Shown here: positions 11,888-23,323 of the stretch, piece after piece
Position numbering within the stretch: the first letter of the stretch is position 1
Layout: each line of letters begins with the position of its first letter
NCBI GenBank assembly: GCA_964036155.1
Contig: OZ038423.1
Span: forward strand, 29,527,249-29,591,248
Source: Diploscapter coronatus
Taxonomy: Eukaryota > Nematoda > Chromadorea > Rhabditida > Rhabditidae
Direction: 5' to 3'
Length of the DNA stretch: 64,000 nt
Position numbers and translations under genes: made by a program
The notes under the pieces: model-generated
The model's database searches: none
What the model was told of the DNA's origin: nothing
Seen by the model: the letters and a program-made list of their open reading frames with translations, nothing else

Positions 11888-14248
11888 TCACTGTCCACTA
11901 TCTGGTGCTTTAGGCAATGTACAAATAAACGCAGGACATAAGATGTCACTTTTTTTGTCTCTTTTGGAATCCAACTTGGTTTGGACATAACCCTCGGGAC
12001 AACTTTGATATTGGGACGTGTAACACGACGAAAATCCACCAAATTCGATGCTAGATCTTTGAGTACTTGGAAAATTCCTGCCAAGGCAAATGAAGTTTTT
12101 GTTGAAGAGACGAACAGAATCATAATACGCCGGGCAGTTTGTGGTAGTGTGATTTTCTGCTGAAATGAGAATATTGTTGCGACCAAGTTATCGTAATTTG
12201 TATATTAATATTTTCTCTCAAGTAACTTCGATATTTTATGAATTCTTATTTTATAATCTATAGTCGCAGCTATTTTTGTATATTCAGAAGATCTCAATAA
12301 ATCCTCGGGAGGAACTGCATCCCAGCAGATATTTGTTCTGATCTTTATTTTAATATGTAAATGGTCGAATTGTGAATTGTTGTTGTTCCCTCATATTTGT
12401 TAGTGTTTAATAAAACGCTATATATTGTCTGTTATCCAGAACTGTGCTGGACACATTTTGCGAATATCGCTGAATTTCATAGACTAAGGATTTGGGAAAT
12501 TTCAACTAATCATGATTACACACTCTTCTTAATACAAACCTTTGTAAACTCCGCCGAAAAGTGCAATGTCCAAATCCTTCGGCGGAGACAAATCCCGATC
12601 TCTTTTACACCAGTACACTCCATAGTTAGAATGAATTCTGAAGGAAACGTCTTTATCCTCATTAAGAATTCTGATTGCGGTAGCATTTCCGTCCTAAATT
12701 TATGAAGGTTCAAAATGAATTCAATCTGCCAAAATAACATACCCAAACTCGCTCATAGTCTAATCCAGAAGATAATTTCTTTTTGGCATAAAGAGTGTTG
12801 TTGTACTCAAACAGCAGAACCGATTCGAATCCAATTGGACAAGAAGGTTGGCCAGTAATAGGATTATCAACGAATAAATCATCCCTGAAGCCTGGGTCAT
12901 CCTTCAGCCGAGTTTGCAATATTTTCTCTGCCATCCTCATATTGTCATTGCCGAACAAGCTGTTCTGCTGGTCAACGAATTCAAACGTTGAATTTATATA
13001 GGTTCCGCCAAAATACGGTACATCAATTTTATTGGAAAAAAGGTATGAAAAATAAGGAGGTGGCTTGATTTCGGGTGTTTTCATATCACTGTCCGGTTTT
13101 TTAGACAACGTGCAAATAGACAAAGGGCATGAGACGCTAGCTTTGCTGACGATATGCCAATTGGTCGGAGCATAACCCTCAGGGCAAGTTTGATTTAGGG
13201 ACGTTAAACATGACGAAAATCCACCAAATTTAATACTAGATCTTTGATTAATTGAAGAATTCTTGTTAAGGCAAATGAAGTCTTTATCGAAGAGACGAAC
13301 AGGCTTATAATATTGGAAGCAGGATGTGGGAATGTGATTTTCTGCTGAAATGAGAATATTGTTGCGATCAAGTTTATCGTAATTTGTATATTAATGTTTT
13401 CCCTCAAGTAACTTCAATGTTTTATGTATTTATGAATTCTTATTTTATAATCTATAATCGCAATTATTTTTTGTATATTCAAAAGATCTCAATAACCCTG
13501 GGGAGAAACTGCATCCCAGCAGATATTTTTTCTGATCTTTATTTTAATATGTAAATGGTCGAATTGTGAATTGTTGTTGTTCCCTCATATTTGTTAGTGT
13601 TTAATAAAACGCTATATATTGTCTGTTATCCAGAACTGTGCTGGACACATTTTGCGAATATCGCTGAATTTCATAGACTAAGGATTTGGGAAATTTCAAC
13701 TAATCATGATTACACACTCTTCTTAATACAAACTTGTGTAAACTCCGCCGAAAAGTGCAATGTCCGAATCCTTCGGTGGAGACAAATCCCGATCTCTTTT
13801 ACACCAGTACACTCCATAGTTATAATGAAGTCTGAAGGAAACGTCTTTATCCTCATTGAGAATTCTGATTGCGGTAACATTGCCGTCCTAAATTTATGGA
13901 AGTTCCAAATGAATTCAATCTGCCAAAATAACATACCCAAACTCGCTCATAGTCTAATCCAAGTAAGAATTTATCTTTGGTATATACGGTAGTGTTGATC
14001 TCAAACAGCAGAACCGACTCGAATCCAAACGGACAAGAAAGTTGGCCAGTAATCGGGTTATTAGCGAAGAAACCGTCCCTGAAGCCCTCATCCTTCAGCT
14101 TAGACTCCAGCATTTGCTCAGCCATCCATATTTTGCTTTTGGCGAGCCAACTGTCCTGCTGTTTAACGAATTCAAACTTTGTAGTCCCATAGACTCCACC
14201 AAAATATGGGACAGGCACAATTTTGCAACTGCCGTCGTCGACATTCGC
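11820..14248 (-). repeat. Tandem duplication of MPEG1-like exons (two units)
   Basis: Unit 1 runs from 14248 to about 13060 and unit 2 from about 13060 to 11820, with an offset of 1194 bases over the best-conserved part. Exon 13734-13887 corresponds to 12540-12693, and the introns 13345-13733 and 12160-12539 correspond. From 12361 to 12538 the plus strand appears identical to 13555-13732. The reading frame passes from unit 1 into unit 2 without a stop inside exon 12743-13344, so this is an internal domain duplication and not two genes. Confidence 0.9.
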
Positions 14249-16854
14249 CTATAATTTATCAGAGAACTCCATAAATTACTGAGTGCATGGAGTTTCAACT
14301 AAAAAATCGGATTTGGGTTTTAGTTACCCCACGACCCAGAATTGATATTTCCCATATCTCAGTTCGAATCGGAATTCCGAAAACCACTGGTGGATGTTTT
14401 TATTCACTAGATTCTAAAGCAATTGTTATTTCACTTTGCTTGGACGACGTCAATTTTTGGTTTACTATAATTACCACTATTTTCAGAGAAATAGTATTGG
14501 AAAAGGGGTGATAACTAAAAGAGGCCCAATTTTCAAATTCTTCGGATCAGGACTGTGCGAAGCTATGAGTTGGAATTCAAAATGCCCAAACACCGATTTC
14601 CTTTCTGGAAGAAGTCATTTCGGTCTCAACTTCGGAATGAATTGTTTAAACCTTCAACATCTCGCAACTTTGCTTTGAATAACGTCAAAAGAATCTCCAT
14701 AACTGATAATAAAATTCAAATTACCTGGAAGTTGAAGTTGATTGCTTTGGGATTTGTACAGCCTCGAATGATGTTCGCTTGATAGTAGGCAATAATTGCA
14801 GAATCAAGTTTTTCCTTCACCGCTTCGAGAATAGCCCAATTGTATTGCGGGAAAGTTCTCGTACTCAACACTTCCGACAATCTCTTCACATGAAAACGTA
14901 GACCAACGATATCTTCCACAACGAAATTTGTCTAAAAATTATGTTTTGATAAATTTTAGTAGTTTTTGTTAGTTTGAAACATTGTGACAATGATTGGATT
15001 CAAGTCAAGGCTTTAGAAGTTCGATTACCAATTTAAATCGATTTCGAAGTTCATTGTGAATACGAATTTCGAAGTCGAATTTAAAATTTGTGTACTTCAG
15101 ATTCGGAATTCAAATTTTCTTATTCTTAATCGGAGCAATTTAAATTTGCCAGATTGTCGAAGAGACGGAGTGTGCAATAATGGAGTTATTTTCAATAAAT
15201 TATGGAATGGTTTTCGTTAAGTGACCCAGCGTATTTCTAAAAAGCAATAGATACACTACACATTTAAGAAGAAAAGCGCCCCGTTATTTATTGAAAGACT
15301 TCTGCCATTTCACATTCCGTTGCTCTATCACTTCGTCGAATTTTAATTGCAGTAATCGAACTCGGGAAAGAAATAGAATCCCGTACAAGGATCATTTCAA
15401 AATTAAAATAATTTGACCCACGTAAATTCCGACACCATTGTCATCTGTATTTCGCGTGAACGTGAAATTTCCTTTACGAACTTCGTCGGTGTCGCTAATT
15501 CGACTTGACCTTTCTGTTTCTTCAATATTATTCTTTGAATTAGTTTTACTGACTCCAAGAGGTATGCCGGAGAATTTAACCTCAATGCCGGCACTGGTGG
15601 AAGTGTCTTGATTCGAAAACGAGCTTCCATCGTCTGACTCGACGTACTCCAGCTGTTCCAGACTAACGCCCATAATCGATTTCGTCACGAAATGCGTTCC
15701 GTACTTCTCCACAGTCATTTGTGCAAGATACTCGGCCATTCGAGGCCTTTCTCTGCTCAACGCATCTGCGATCCCTTGTATTTCGTGTTGGAACGAATCG
15801 ATGACCTTCATCTGTCCATCGTTCGCGACCATTTCGTAGGCCTCGTAGACGACATTGAGCGTGTTAAGATCAGTGTTGAGTCGAGTCATCGTCTTCTTGA
15901 TGTTGATGAATTCAGCACTCAGTGAACCGCCGATGGACACAGGGCCAGGAATGGGAATTTCAGCGCCGACAGCGATCGAGTTCTGCCTAGCCTGCAGAAT
16001 AGAGCGAAAGTTTTCGTGGCGAGTCTTGACTTCCTTAATTAGACTCGATTTGATGTTCGTCGTTCTCACTCCATTCGGAATCAGATATTCTCCATCTTCG
16101 GTGGTCTTGCACTGTGAGAAGTTCAGCTCTAGCACAGGATATGTCGGGATATTCTGAAATAAGTTGTATCTGATGTGTAATATTTCAAGCATTATTATTG
16201 TCTAGACAAATCTTTAACTCGTTCTTTAGGGAATACAACTTGACAGAAGATAAAGTGCTCAAAAATGTTAATACTTTCAAGGCCGACCTCATTCAACCTC
16301 ACTTTCATTGACTTTTGGCTTATACGCGTATTTTTGTCATAGTGCATATTATTGAAGAGGATTTTTAGCTTTGAAAAATAATACCTGCAAACCATCCCAC
16401 CCGAAGCCAATGTGGCTCGAAAGAAACTTGAGCGGAGTGTGTTCAGCCCATTTTGATCCGGTGCGATGAGCGAGTTGAGAACAATGGGCGATGGCGTGCA
16501 GGGCTTGTTGAGTTTCTGAGTGTCAATACGTCAATTTTCACCTATATTTTTGTCAAAAATATTCGGAACTATAATTTCGATCAGCCCTGTTCACAACCTA
16601 TACCAAGATTCAGAACAAAAGATACTCTGTATTGCAGAAAAGGGTAGTGAATAGAAGTAAGCGTATTAAGAGTGGGTGAAAATCACAAATAGATTGTCAA
16701 AAATCAGTTCTTACTCCGATTTCCCTTTAGATTCTTCTTAATGCTTTTAATTTATGGAAGAAAAATTACCACTGTTGGGAGGGATGTCTGATGATCCCAG
16801 GTAAATTGATGTAGAGAAGAAGAAAACGAGGAAGATATGCGATATCTCCTTCAT
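11888..16854 (-). CDS. MPEG1/perforin-2-like MACPF protein with duplicated C-terminal region (882 aa)
   Basis: Probable secreted pore-forming immune effector. Exons in coding order: 16770-16854, 16385-16515, 15422-16153, 14725-14931, 13937-14248, 13734-13887, 12743-13344, 12540-12693, 11888-12159. The N-terminal 20 residues are a hydrophobic signal peptide (MKEISHIFLVFFFSTS). Residues about 30-385 form the MACPF domain, with GFGWDGLQN early, which resembles MPEG1 proteins, and the MACPF hallmark YGTHF near residue 222. Next comes the MPEG1-type second domain, with PYFGGVY, NPITGQ and SCPFGFESVLLFE followed by FGGVY. This region is then present a second time in frame (residues about 636-882). 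The C-terminus ends without a visible transmembrane helix, whereas vertebrate MPEG1 is membrane-anchored, so the product may be soluble. Family assignment is fairly secure; orthology and function in this animal are inferred. Confidence 0.82.
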
Positions 16855-17925
16855 ACGAATGTGGAATTTTCTGAATTTGAAAAGCAAAATCTATAATTAG
16901 AAAATTTTAGGAAGAAAAGTAATAAATAAATGGACCAACTGATCCCAACTACCATATCTTGTGGACTAGACTAGTGATTGATCCGGATTTCCATTCCTAT
17001 TGCTGAGGAACGTTAGCGGCCGCATCCTTGCTTTTAGATATCCGGCAAGTTAACGGAAAATTAATGACTCCATATGACAGGAAAACTTCAAGTGATTGAT
17101 TTACAAAAAACTAAACTTTCAAGAGCACAATAACAATAAAAAAGAAGTTTATTTTCAGCACATACTCCTCTACAGCCTTCCGGGGTCAGACAGAACTCAG
17201 CTGATGGCATTAACGAGATAAGAGCTGATTCAGAATTCAGTAATTTCGTGCAATCTTCAGTTATCTTTCGAGAAATTTACATTTGCATTAGGAACAAACT
17301 TGCAGCTTTCTAAAAATTGGCAACCGCATCGCATGTGCGGTGGATTTTCAGAAACATCTAAACAACAAAAATTGCAACAAAACCGTACCTCAGCCGTGGT
17401 TGCGCCTTTTCGTGCAAGTATGATTTAGCATAATAGCTCGAGAAAATGTGTAGAAGATATGTAGTATTGCGCCAAAAATCAAATTCAAGCGTTGAATTTG
17501 AATAAAATGATCCGGAGTTATTTGGATATTTATTTTGGATTGTGACCACTCAAACTCATGGATTTATCATCATTTGCTTCTTTCAGTTTACTCGCAGGAA
17601 AACGAAATTCAAAATAAAATGGCAAGGTGAATAACCAGAGAGAATAATATAAGAGCACCAATTTCAAATAAAAGAAGGCCCCGTTCAACAGACACGAAAA
17701 ACCGATGATAGAAAATTAAAATAGTGTAGGTATGTAAGTATGAAGATCAATTTTATGAATGGTAAAAATGTTTAAAAGCGATGGAATGACAACTTTGAAA
17801 TGACAAGATGACGTGACCTATCGCTAGGGATAAGAGAAGGGGTGAAATTATGAAGAGATAGTGTGGGAAAAGATAGCTCACGTCATCTAGTCATTTCTGT
17901 TGCCATACAGAAATGAATGATTTGT
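16855..17925. other. Intergenic region 5' of the MACPF gene
   Basis: It is about 1.07 kb between the MACPF start codon and the SMYD stop codon, both on the minus strand. It should hold the MACPF promoter and the SMYD 3' UTR. I found no convincing ORF, repeat copy or RNA gene. Confidence 0.45.
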
Positions 17926-20900
17926 TCATTGTTTGGGGACACGAATGAAGTGGAAGTTTTCGGGCTGGATCCTTCCCTCCGTTTCAATAACAACATCGCG
18001 GATGTGCTGCGCAGCTTCTTTTTCATTCTCGAAATAGGAGAAGAATGGGTTGTTGCTGACCCCTCCAGCGTAATCCCTGAAGCGCTCGCCGTGGCTAATG
18101 GACGACAGAGACAGAGTCTGGAAACGACTTATTTAACGGGCATAAAATTACGATAGAACGGTACATTTTATATTTTAAAAAAAGATTTTGTAAAAGTCGT
18201 AAAATATTGTTGAAATCTCATGCTGTATTATCGATGTATCGACTTTGCTAATTACAGTATTTGTTCTAATAAAAAGGCATGTCCTTCTATTTTCAGAGAC
18301 CCGATTTTCGAAAAATTCGAAATTTTCAAATTATCATAACTCCGCATCTTATAATCGTAATCGTTTCAAATCAAGACTAAATCCACTCTACACACTCTAA
18401 AGAACATGACAAAAACTTCTTACGCTTATCTGAGTTGGGTAATGGGTAGTTCTGGCATTTGAGTGTTCTACTATTAGAGTGCCATTCTATTAGAATAAAT
18501 ACAGTATTTAGGATTATGGTATTTCGAAATGGCAGGTAGCTCATGATTGACATGATTGAACCCCCTCCCCACTCACCAGTTGAAGGAGATTGCGAAGTTC
18601 GGGATGGTTGGGATCGTTCAGAACCCAAGACATGCAGACCACAGACCTGAAGTGGACTTCGGTCAGATCGCGGTCGCCCGGCGAAAGGAAGTAGCTGCAA
18701 ATATCGCACTATAAACTGAAAAAATCAGGAAAACAAAAAATGAAACTTTGGCTAATAACAGCAATTTTTATTAGAATATTGTTCATTCCATTATTTCATA
18801 GAATCAGATAATTATGAATTACAGGCTACGAGTACTTTTGTCCTAAACGCTATATTTCTTCTTTCTCTCGTTTTGAGACAGTGGTATTTACTTTTGGTAT
18901 ACAAGTGCATTTATTTTATGGAGAAAAAAGAGCTCTTAACCGAAATCACAAATGCTATAAAATGATAACTTACTTATAGGATTCGAGAGGAGCTGTGGCG
19001 AATTGCCTGCAAAGATCTTTGTCCTTTAAGATAGAGCAGAGTCTCTGAATGCTGGACGCGAGTCTGCCTAGGTAGAGGTTGATGTGCGACAACTTGGAGA
19101 CGTTCCTGTCATAGACATTCACGCTTTCGGCCATGCATGCTCGCAAGTCCATCTCTAAATTATCCTATTTTTAGCCAATTTTAAGCTAAGTGTCATTGAT
19201 AATGACTTATTTACTCGCAATATCATGTTCTTTAACAATGGAAAACAACGCCTTTAATCTAAGCATCTTCTTTTAGGACACTAAACATCTCATGAACATC
19301 CCCATATCTTGATGCAAATCGAATTTAGAAAAGTTAAAAATGAGAAAAAATCGATATTCAAAGGATTACACACTGAATCATGCTTCTTGACAATGGGATT
19401 TGATAAAAGCAGGAGGGGTGCTAGGAGAAAACAAAGAAATAGACCAGCGATTTAAGAGAGCAGAGAGAAATGCGACGCCTAGGCACGTTATTCGCGTTGT
19501 TTTGCATTGTGTACGAGCATGAGTCTGTGTGTAATGTCTATGGCAATTTACTTTTGCTTTTATCGAGTTTCCTGAGTTGCCGTTTGACTTGTTGATTGCA
19601 TTTGAGAGCCTCCTTGATTCCAATGGGAGCTTTGCGCCCGCAGGTCGAGCAGACCAGCTGGCCGGCATCGGGGTTGAGGGGACATATGCCTTTCGAGCAA
19701 ACAGAGCAGCGTACAGACATCGCCATTCGATCGCGTTCCTCATCCTCAAAATGATCGCTTCACAAATCGGCACGAAATAGTTGCATAACACAAAAAGGAA
19801 ATAAAATGCCTCTCGGAATTTCAAATTTTTAGTTATTTTGAGAAGATGTCGCTGGTATCAAGGTATATAGTGTGTCGATCACGATGGGGTGATGGAGGAA
19901 GGACATTCTACCATAAAGCAAACCAAGCTCTAATATATAGAAGAGGAATGTGAAATGACCGAAACATAATCAAACCTGGCAGACTTGACAATTACATTCC
20001 TTCCCGAAGAGGAGTACGATGTGCTTATTCCTCTCCTCCTTCGTCTGCATCAGAGACAGATAGTTAACAGTCAGCTAAAAATCAAATATATTTCCCACTT
20101 TATTTTATTTCTCCATTATTCTCGAGATTGGAGTTGCTCGTCTATCTGCAAAAGCGATGGTGCGAGTCTCATTCGTGCAAGCCGCGACTGAAAATAGTGT
20201 AGAAAGCGAAGAGAGCGCGGCTAAGACGCGGACGGACAAGGGGGGAAAGATCGCGCACCTTCCCTTTTGACCAGAAACAGGTAATTCCGATCTCGACTTT
20301 TGTGATCTATGCATTATTTAAAAATATTCTTTTCATTGAAAAATATCCTCGGCGATATAAACAGAAAATTTTGAACAAAAAATGCAAGGTTCGAACACAA
20401 TCAATTTTGAGCCAACTTTTCGAGGGTTTTGCCGGACAAAGCACCGTAATGGACTTACATCCTTGCTGTACGTGACGTCCTTCTTGCGACTTCTGAAGAC
20501 GGCCTTGCCGCCAGAAAACAAGATGTGGCCGTCAGGATTGCAGCTGTGCTTATGAGCGATCAGGCTGAAATTTACTATGCAACATCACAAGTTAAGAAGA
20601 AGCGAAAATTTAAAGCCAAGAAGCGAGTAATGACGCAATGACAAACCCGACATAAATTCCTATCCCAATGGGCACCATCTGGTTGTTCATAATCTGCATC
20701 ATATTGTAGTCGACCTGCAAAGCAGTTTATTCAGTACATAACCAGTGGTATATTTCAGCTAGAATATTGATTTTAAACAAAGCGGCGACGACTATCATTT
20801 CATGATATATTTTCGATATACTTGACATTTTCAAATGGCTTTCTACCATGTTTATAAAACGTGTGAACAATAGCAGAAGTAGCCAATAGTATAAAATGAA

Positions 20901-21866
20901 AGTTAGACAGACCTTGTGAATGATGTTCTTGACGACGTCTCGCTTAGGCAGGTCCGAAACCCCCATGTACATGGCCAAGTCTTCCATGCATTCATCCAAC
21001 CTTTCATCATCCATGGGGAAATGCTTGCCCTCGCGAACTGAACATTCAACTGGATGAATATATATGTGAAATCAACATCACATTGCCAATTTTCAGGCGC
21101 CTTTAGCCGTATGAAAGAGGATTTTATTCAAGAAAACTAGTAAACGAATCATTTTTTGCGTATGAAAATAGGAAACTCTCTTTTCATGTGGATATAATTG
21201 GTTGAAAGAGCTGAGTGATTGAGTTGTTGATGGGTTGATTGACTTACAGCCATCCAGATCAGCCCATTTTCGGCCATTGAGCGTAGGGGGGTCTCCGCCT
21301 CTGGCCAATTTCCATATAATTCTAGCGATGAGACGATCGTCCTCGTTCAAAATCCTTCCGGAGTTACGCCGATTCGCCTTGCATTCCGGCTAAAATAATC
21401 AAGCAGTCCAATACTTAATCAGTTCCGGGCAACAACTTTCTTTAGACAAAAATCCTAATGTTGATCTACTTCGAATAAATAGTGTTCAGAATAGGTTTAC
21501 CACTCAATTACACGTCAAAATACAAAAATGAAGCAGAAAACTATAGTCGAGATTGAAAACAACATTGAATTGTAATTCCAAATATTCAGAGGAATTTGAG
21601 CGAATTTTGACTCTAATAAAACTTGGGCCTCAAGAAGTTAGATCAGTTTCTCCTATCTCTAACTTATATTGAAAATGAAAATGGCCAACCTTATGATTGA
21701 TCCAGTCAGAAATCTGGCACTCTTTGCTACAATAATGAATGACCTCGCATTTCGCGCAGTGAAAGAACTTCTTGACGATGGACTCCTGGAAGCAGTTTGC
21801 ACAGACGTCCTCCAATTTGTTGTCCAGCACAACCTTCGCAAACGCCTCTTCTTCAATCAAATCCAT
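17926..21866 (-). CDS. SMYD-family SET/MYND protein (470 aa from this start)
   Basis: Probable protein-lysine methyltransferase of the SMYD family or an inactive relative. Exons in coding order: 21690-21866, 21248-21389, 20913-21049, 20647-20714, 20459-20564, 19976-20074, 19552-19744, 18974-19154, 18577-18694, 17926-18117. A MYND zinc finger fills residues about 20-62 (VCANC, CAKC, HYCSKEC, then H and C across the exon 1/2 junction). The SET core shows LIAHKHSCNPDGHILFSG, then LTVNYL and the post-SET cysteines CNCQVC. A helical TPR-like C-terminus follows. The exon at 19744 uses a GAG acceptor. The usual SMYD N-terminal SET half with GRG is missing; only a remnant (EEEAFAKVV) precedes MYND. 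NHSC is replaced by KHSC. The true start may lie upstream: a phase-compatible exon is listed at 22482-22535. Confidence 0.85.
18311..18520 (+). repeat. Dispersed repeat family E, copy 1
   Basis: It aligns in the same orientation with 58670-58885. Shared blocks include ATCATAACTCC, ATCGTAATC, TTCAAATCA, ACTAAAT, CACTCTA, CTAAAGAACAT and TATTAGAATAA. It lies in the intron 18118-18576 of the SMYD gene. It is non-coding, with a small internal repetition of CTATTAGAGTG-like units. Confidence 0.75.
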
Positions 21867-22103
21867 TGAAATGAGCTGAAAACTAGCGAGTAAATTGCTG
21901 TTTCAGGGATTATACAAATGAGCCCGAAATTCAAAGAAATCGTTGTAAATAGTCCCAGGATAATTATTTTGAAGATAAAAAAATCAGAAAAAATTATCCA
22001 AACGTAATCAATTATTAAAAAATGTGACAAGGAGCCGAGTGAATAGTCAAAAATGATATTTAAGATCCGACAATAATACATGCTATTGTAGGCAGGGGTA
22101 TTG

Positions 22104-22133
22104 GCGGTGCAGTAAGATAGCGCACTGCACCGC
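22104..22133. repeat. Perfect 10-bp hairpin within hAT-like ends
   Basis: GCGGTGCAGT and ACTGCACCGC are exact inverted repeats with a 10-base spacer. Just outside, GGCAGGGGTATTGG near 22091 pairs loosely with CAACCCCTGCCAATGG near 22184. CAGGGGT-type termini are typical of hAT elements, but no target duplication matches. Confidence 0.5.
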
Positions 22134-22481
22134 AAACATCCTTGATTGTAGACAAATGAAAGGACAATGATTTTAAAATTACACAACCCCTGCCAATGGA
22201 GTCCGATTTGAGACAACAAATGAAAACAATTGACTCTCAGCTATCTGGTAGTAACATTATGTTTGGTGACTGTAAAGAGAATGAGTGCCCTTTCATTAGA
22301 GGATGTGAAAATATAATAAACACAAATATAGGATAAACAGATCGAGATGAATCAGAAACAATGCGAAAGAATTAGCATATATCCTCAAAGAACTGACGAA
22401 AATTACATATTGGATGAAAGAATGAATAAGATATATTGGTGATAGTTGAAAAGAATCGATAGATTGCGATATAAATCTTAC

Positions 22482-22535
22482 AGCTGCAGCTGATTGTTTT
22501 GGGAACTGTTTTGAATCTTTCAGAGAAGATGGCAT
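22482..22535 (-). CDS. Candidate 5' exon of the SMYD gene
   Basis: An ATG at 22535 opens 18 codons (MPSSLKDSKQFPKQSAAA) ending exactly at a good GTAAGA donor in phase 0. The acceptor at 21876 continues in frame (LIS) into the Met I use as the conservative start, which would give a 491-aa protein. The intron would be about 600 bp. It supplies no GRG motif, so even this longer form lacks the usual SET N-terminal half. Plausible but unproven. Confidence 0.35.
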
Positions 22536-23323
22536 TTTGCCGTTTTTTTCGAAACTTTTCGCTTTAGCGCGAGATAAATCAATACATCGCATAAAAACGA
22601 AAATTCGAGAGGAGAAGCAAGTTTATGAAAAGCCGACCGAGGAAATGCTTGCAAGAATACTGAGTTTTGAAAACGAAATCGAAAATTTATTGAATCGAGA
22701 TGGAAAAGACATGCAAAAACTCAAGACCTTTTGACGACTGAAAAATCTGGCTCTCTATTGCACTTTTCCGTCGTCTTTACAGGGTTTTGGGCCCATTGCA
22801 ATATGCGACTGATGTCCAAAAATACAGTACCGAGTGCAGAAGAGTGGAAATTTGTCTCTTTCGCTAACACGGTCTCGTTTCGCATCGATAGTGGGCGGGG
22901 TTTTCGCTCGCTCGATTTTAGGAGCAAAAGTGTTCAGAAGTCTGCTCCATCGCTAATTATCCGGAATGGTTCATTTTTTAAAACTTTTTCGTCTCTCTTG
23001 GTCGCGTGTCTCTCTCACTTAGCACCACTTCAGTCGCTGATTAGCGAATTTTCCCCACCGAAACCATATGTTAGCCGCATAATGCAGTGAAATTGACGAA
23101 GTCGGAGAAAAACCGAAAATGAACATGCTACTTGTTCGAATTCAACCATTTGGCTTTTGTAAGTAACAGTCTTGCGCTCGATTTACACGACTTTTTGTGC
23201 ATTCTTATTTTTCACGCGCTCGTGCTGTGTTTCCGATTTTCGATGATTTTTCCTAAATTTTTGGATAATTTTGTCATTTCAGGGTTGCAATTCGCGTGTG
23301 CACAGTCAGGCAATCAGGAGGAA

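Larger units (their letters stand above)
21867..23323. other. Divergent 5' region between SMYD and APC11
   Basis: It holds the promoters of both genes if the short SMYD start is right. TTTTCAG ending at 21876 (minus) could accept either a spliced leader or an upstream exon. A perfect hairpin lies at 22104-22133, inside a looser inverted pair of CAGGGGT-type ends. On the plus strand the ATG at 23324 is preceded by TTTCAG at 23277-23282. Nothing else is convincing. Confidence 0.45.

Noticed and set aside
12397..13992. Two near-identical plus-strand ORFs (from 12397 and 13591)
   Set aside because: They are antisense to the duplicated MACPF intron and exon; their similarity comes from the duplication and they show no coding signature of their own.
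11820..14298. Two separate MACPF genes in tandem
   Set aside because: The frame runs unbroken from unit 1 into unit 2 within one exon, and unit 2 has no signal peptide or MACPF core.
15855..16157. Plus-strand 100-codon ORF
   Set aside because: Shadow of the conserved MACPF exon on the opposite strand.
22731..23090. 119-codon ORF upstream of APC11
   Set aside because: No family resemblance, poor codon bias, and it lies in the presumed promoter/5' UTR.
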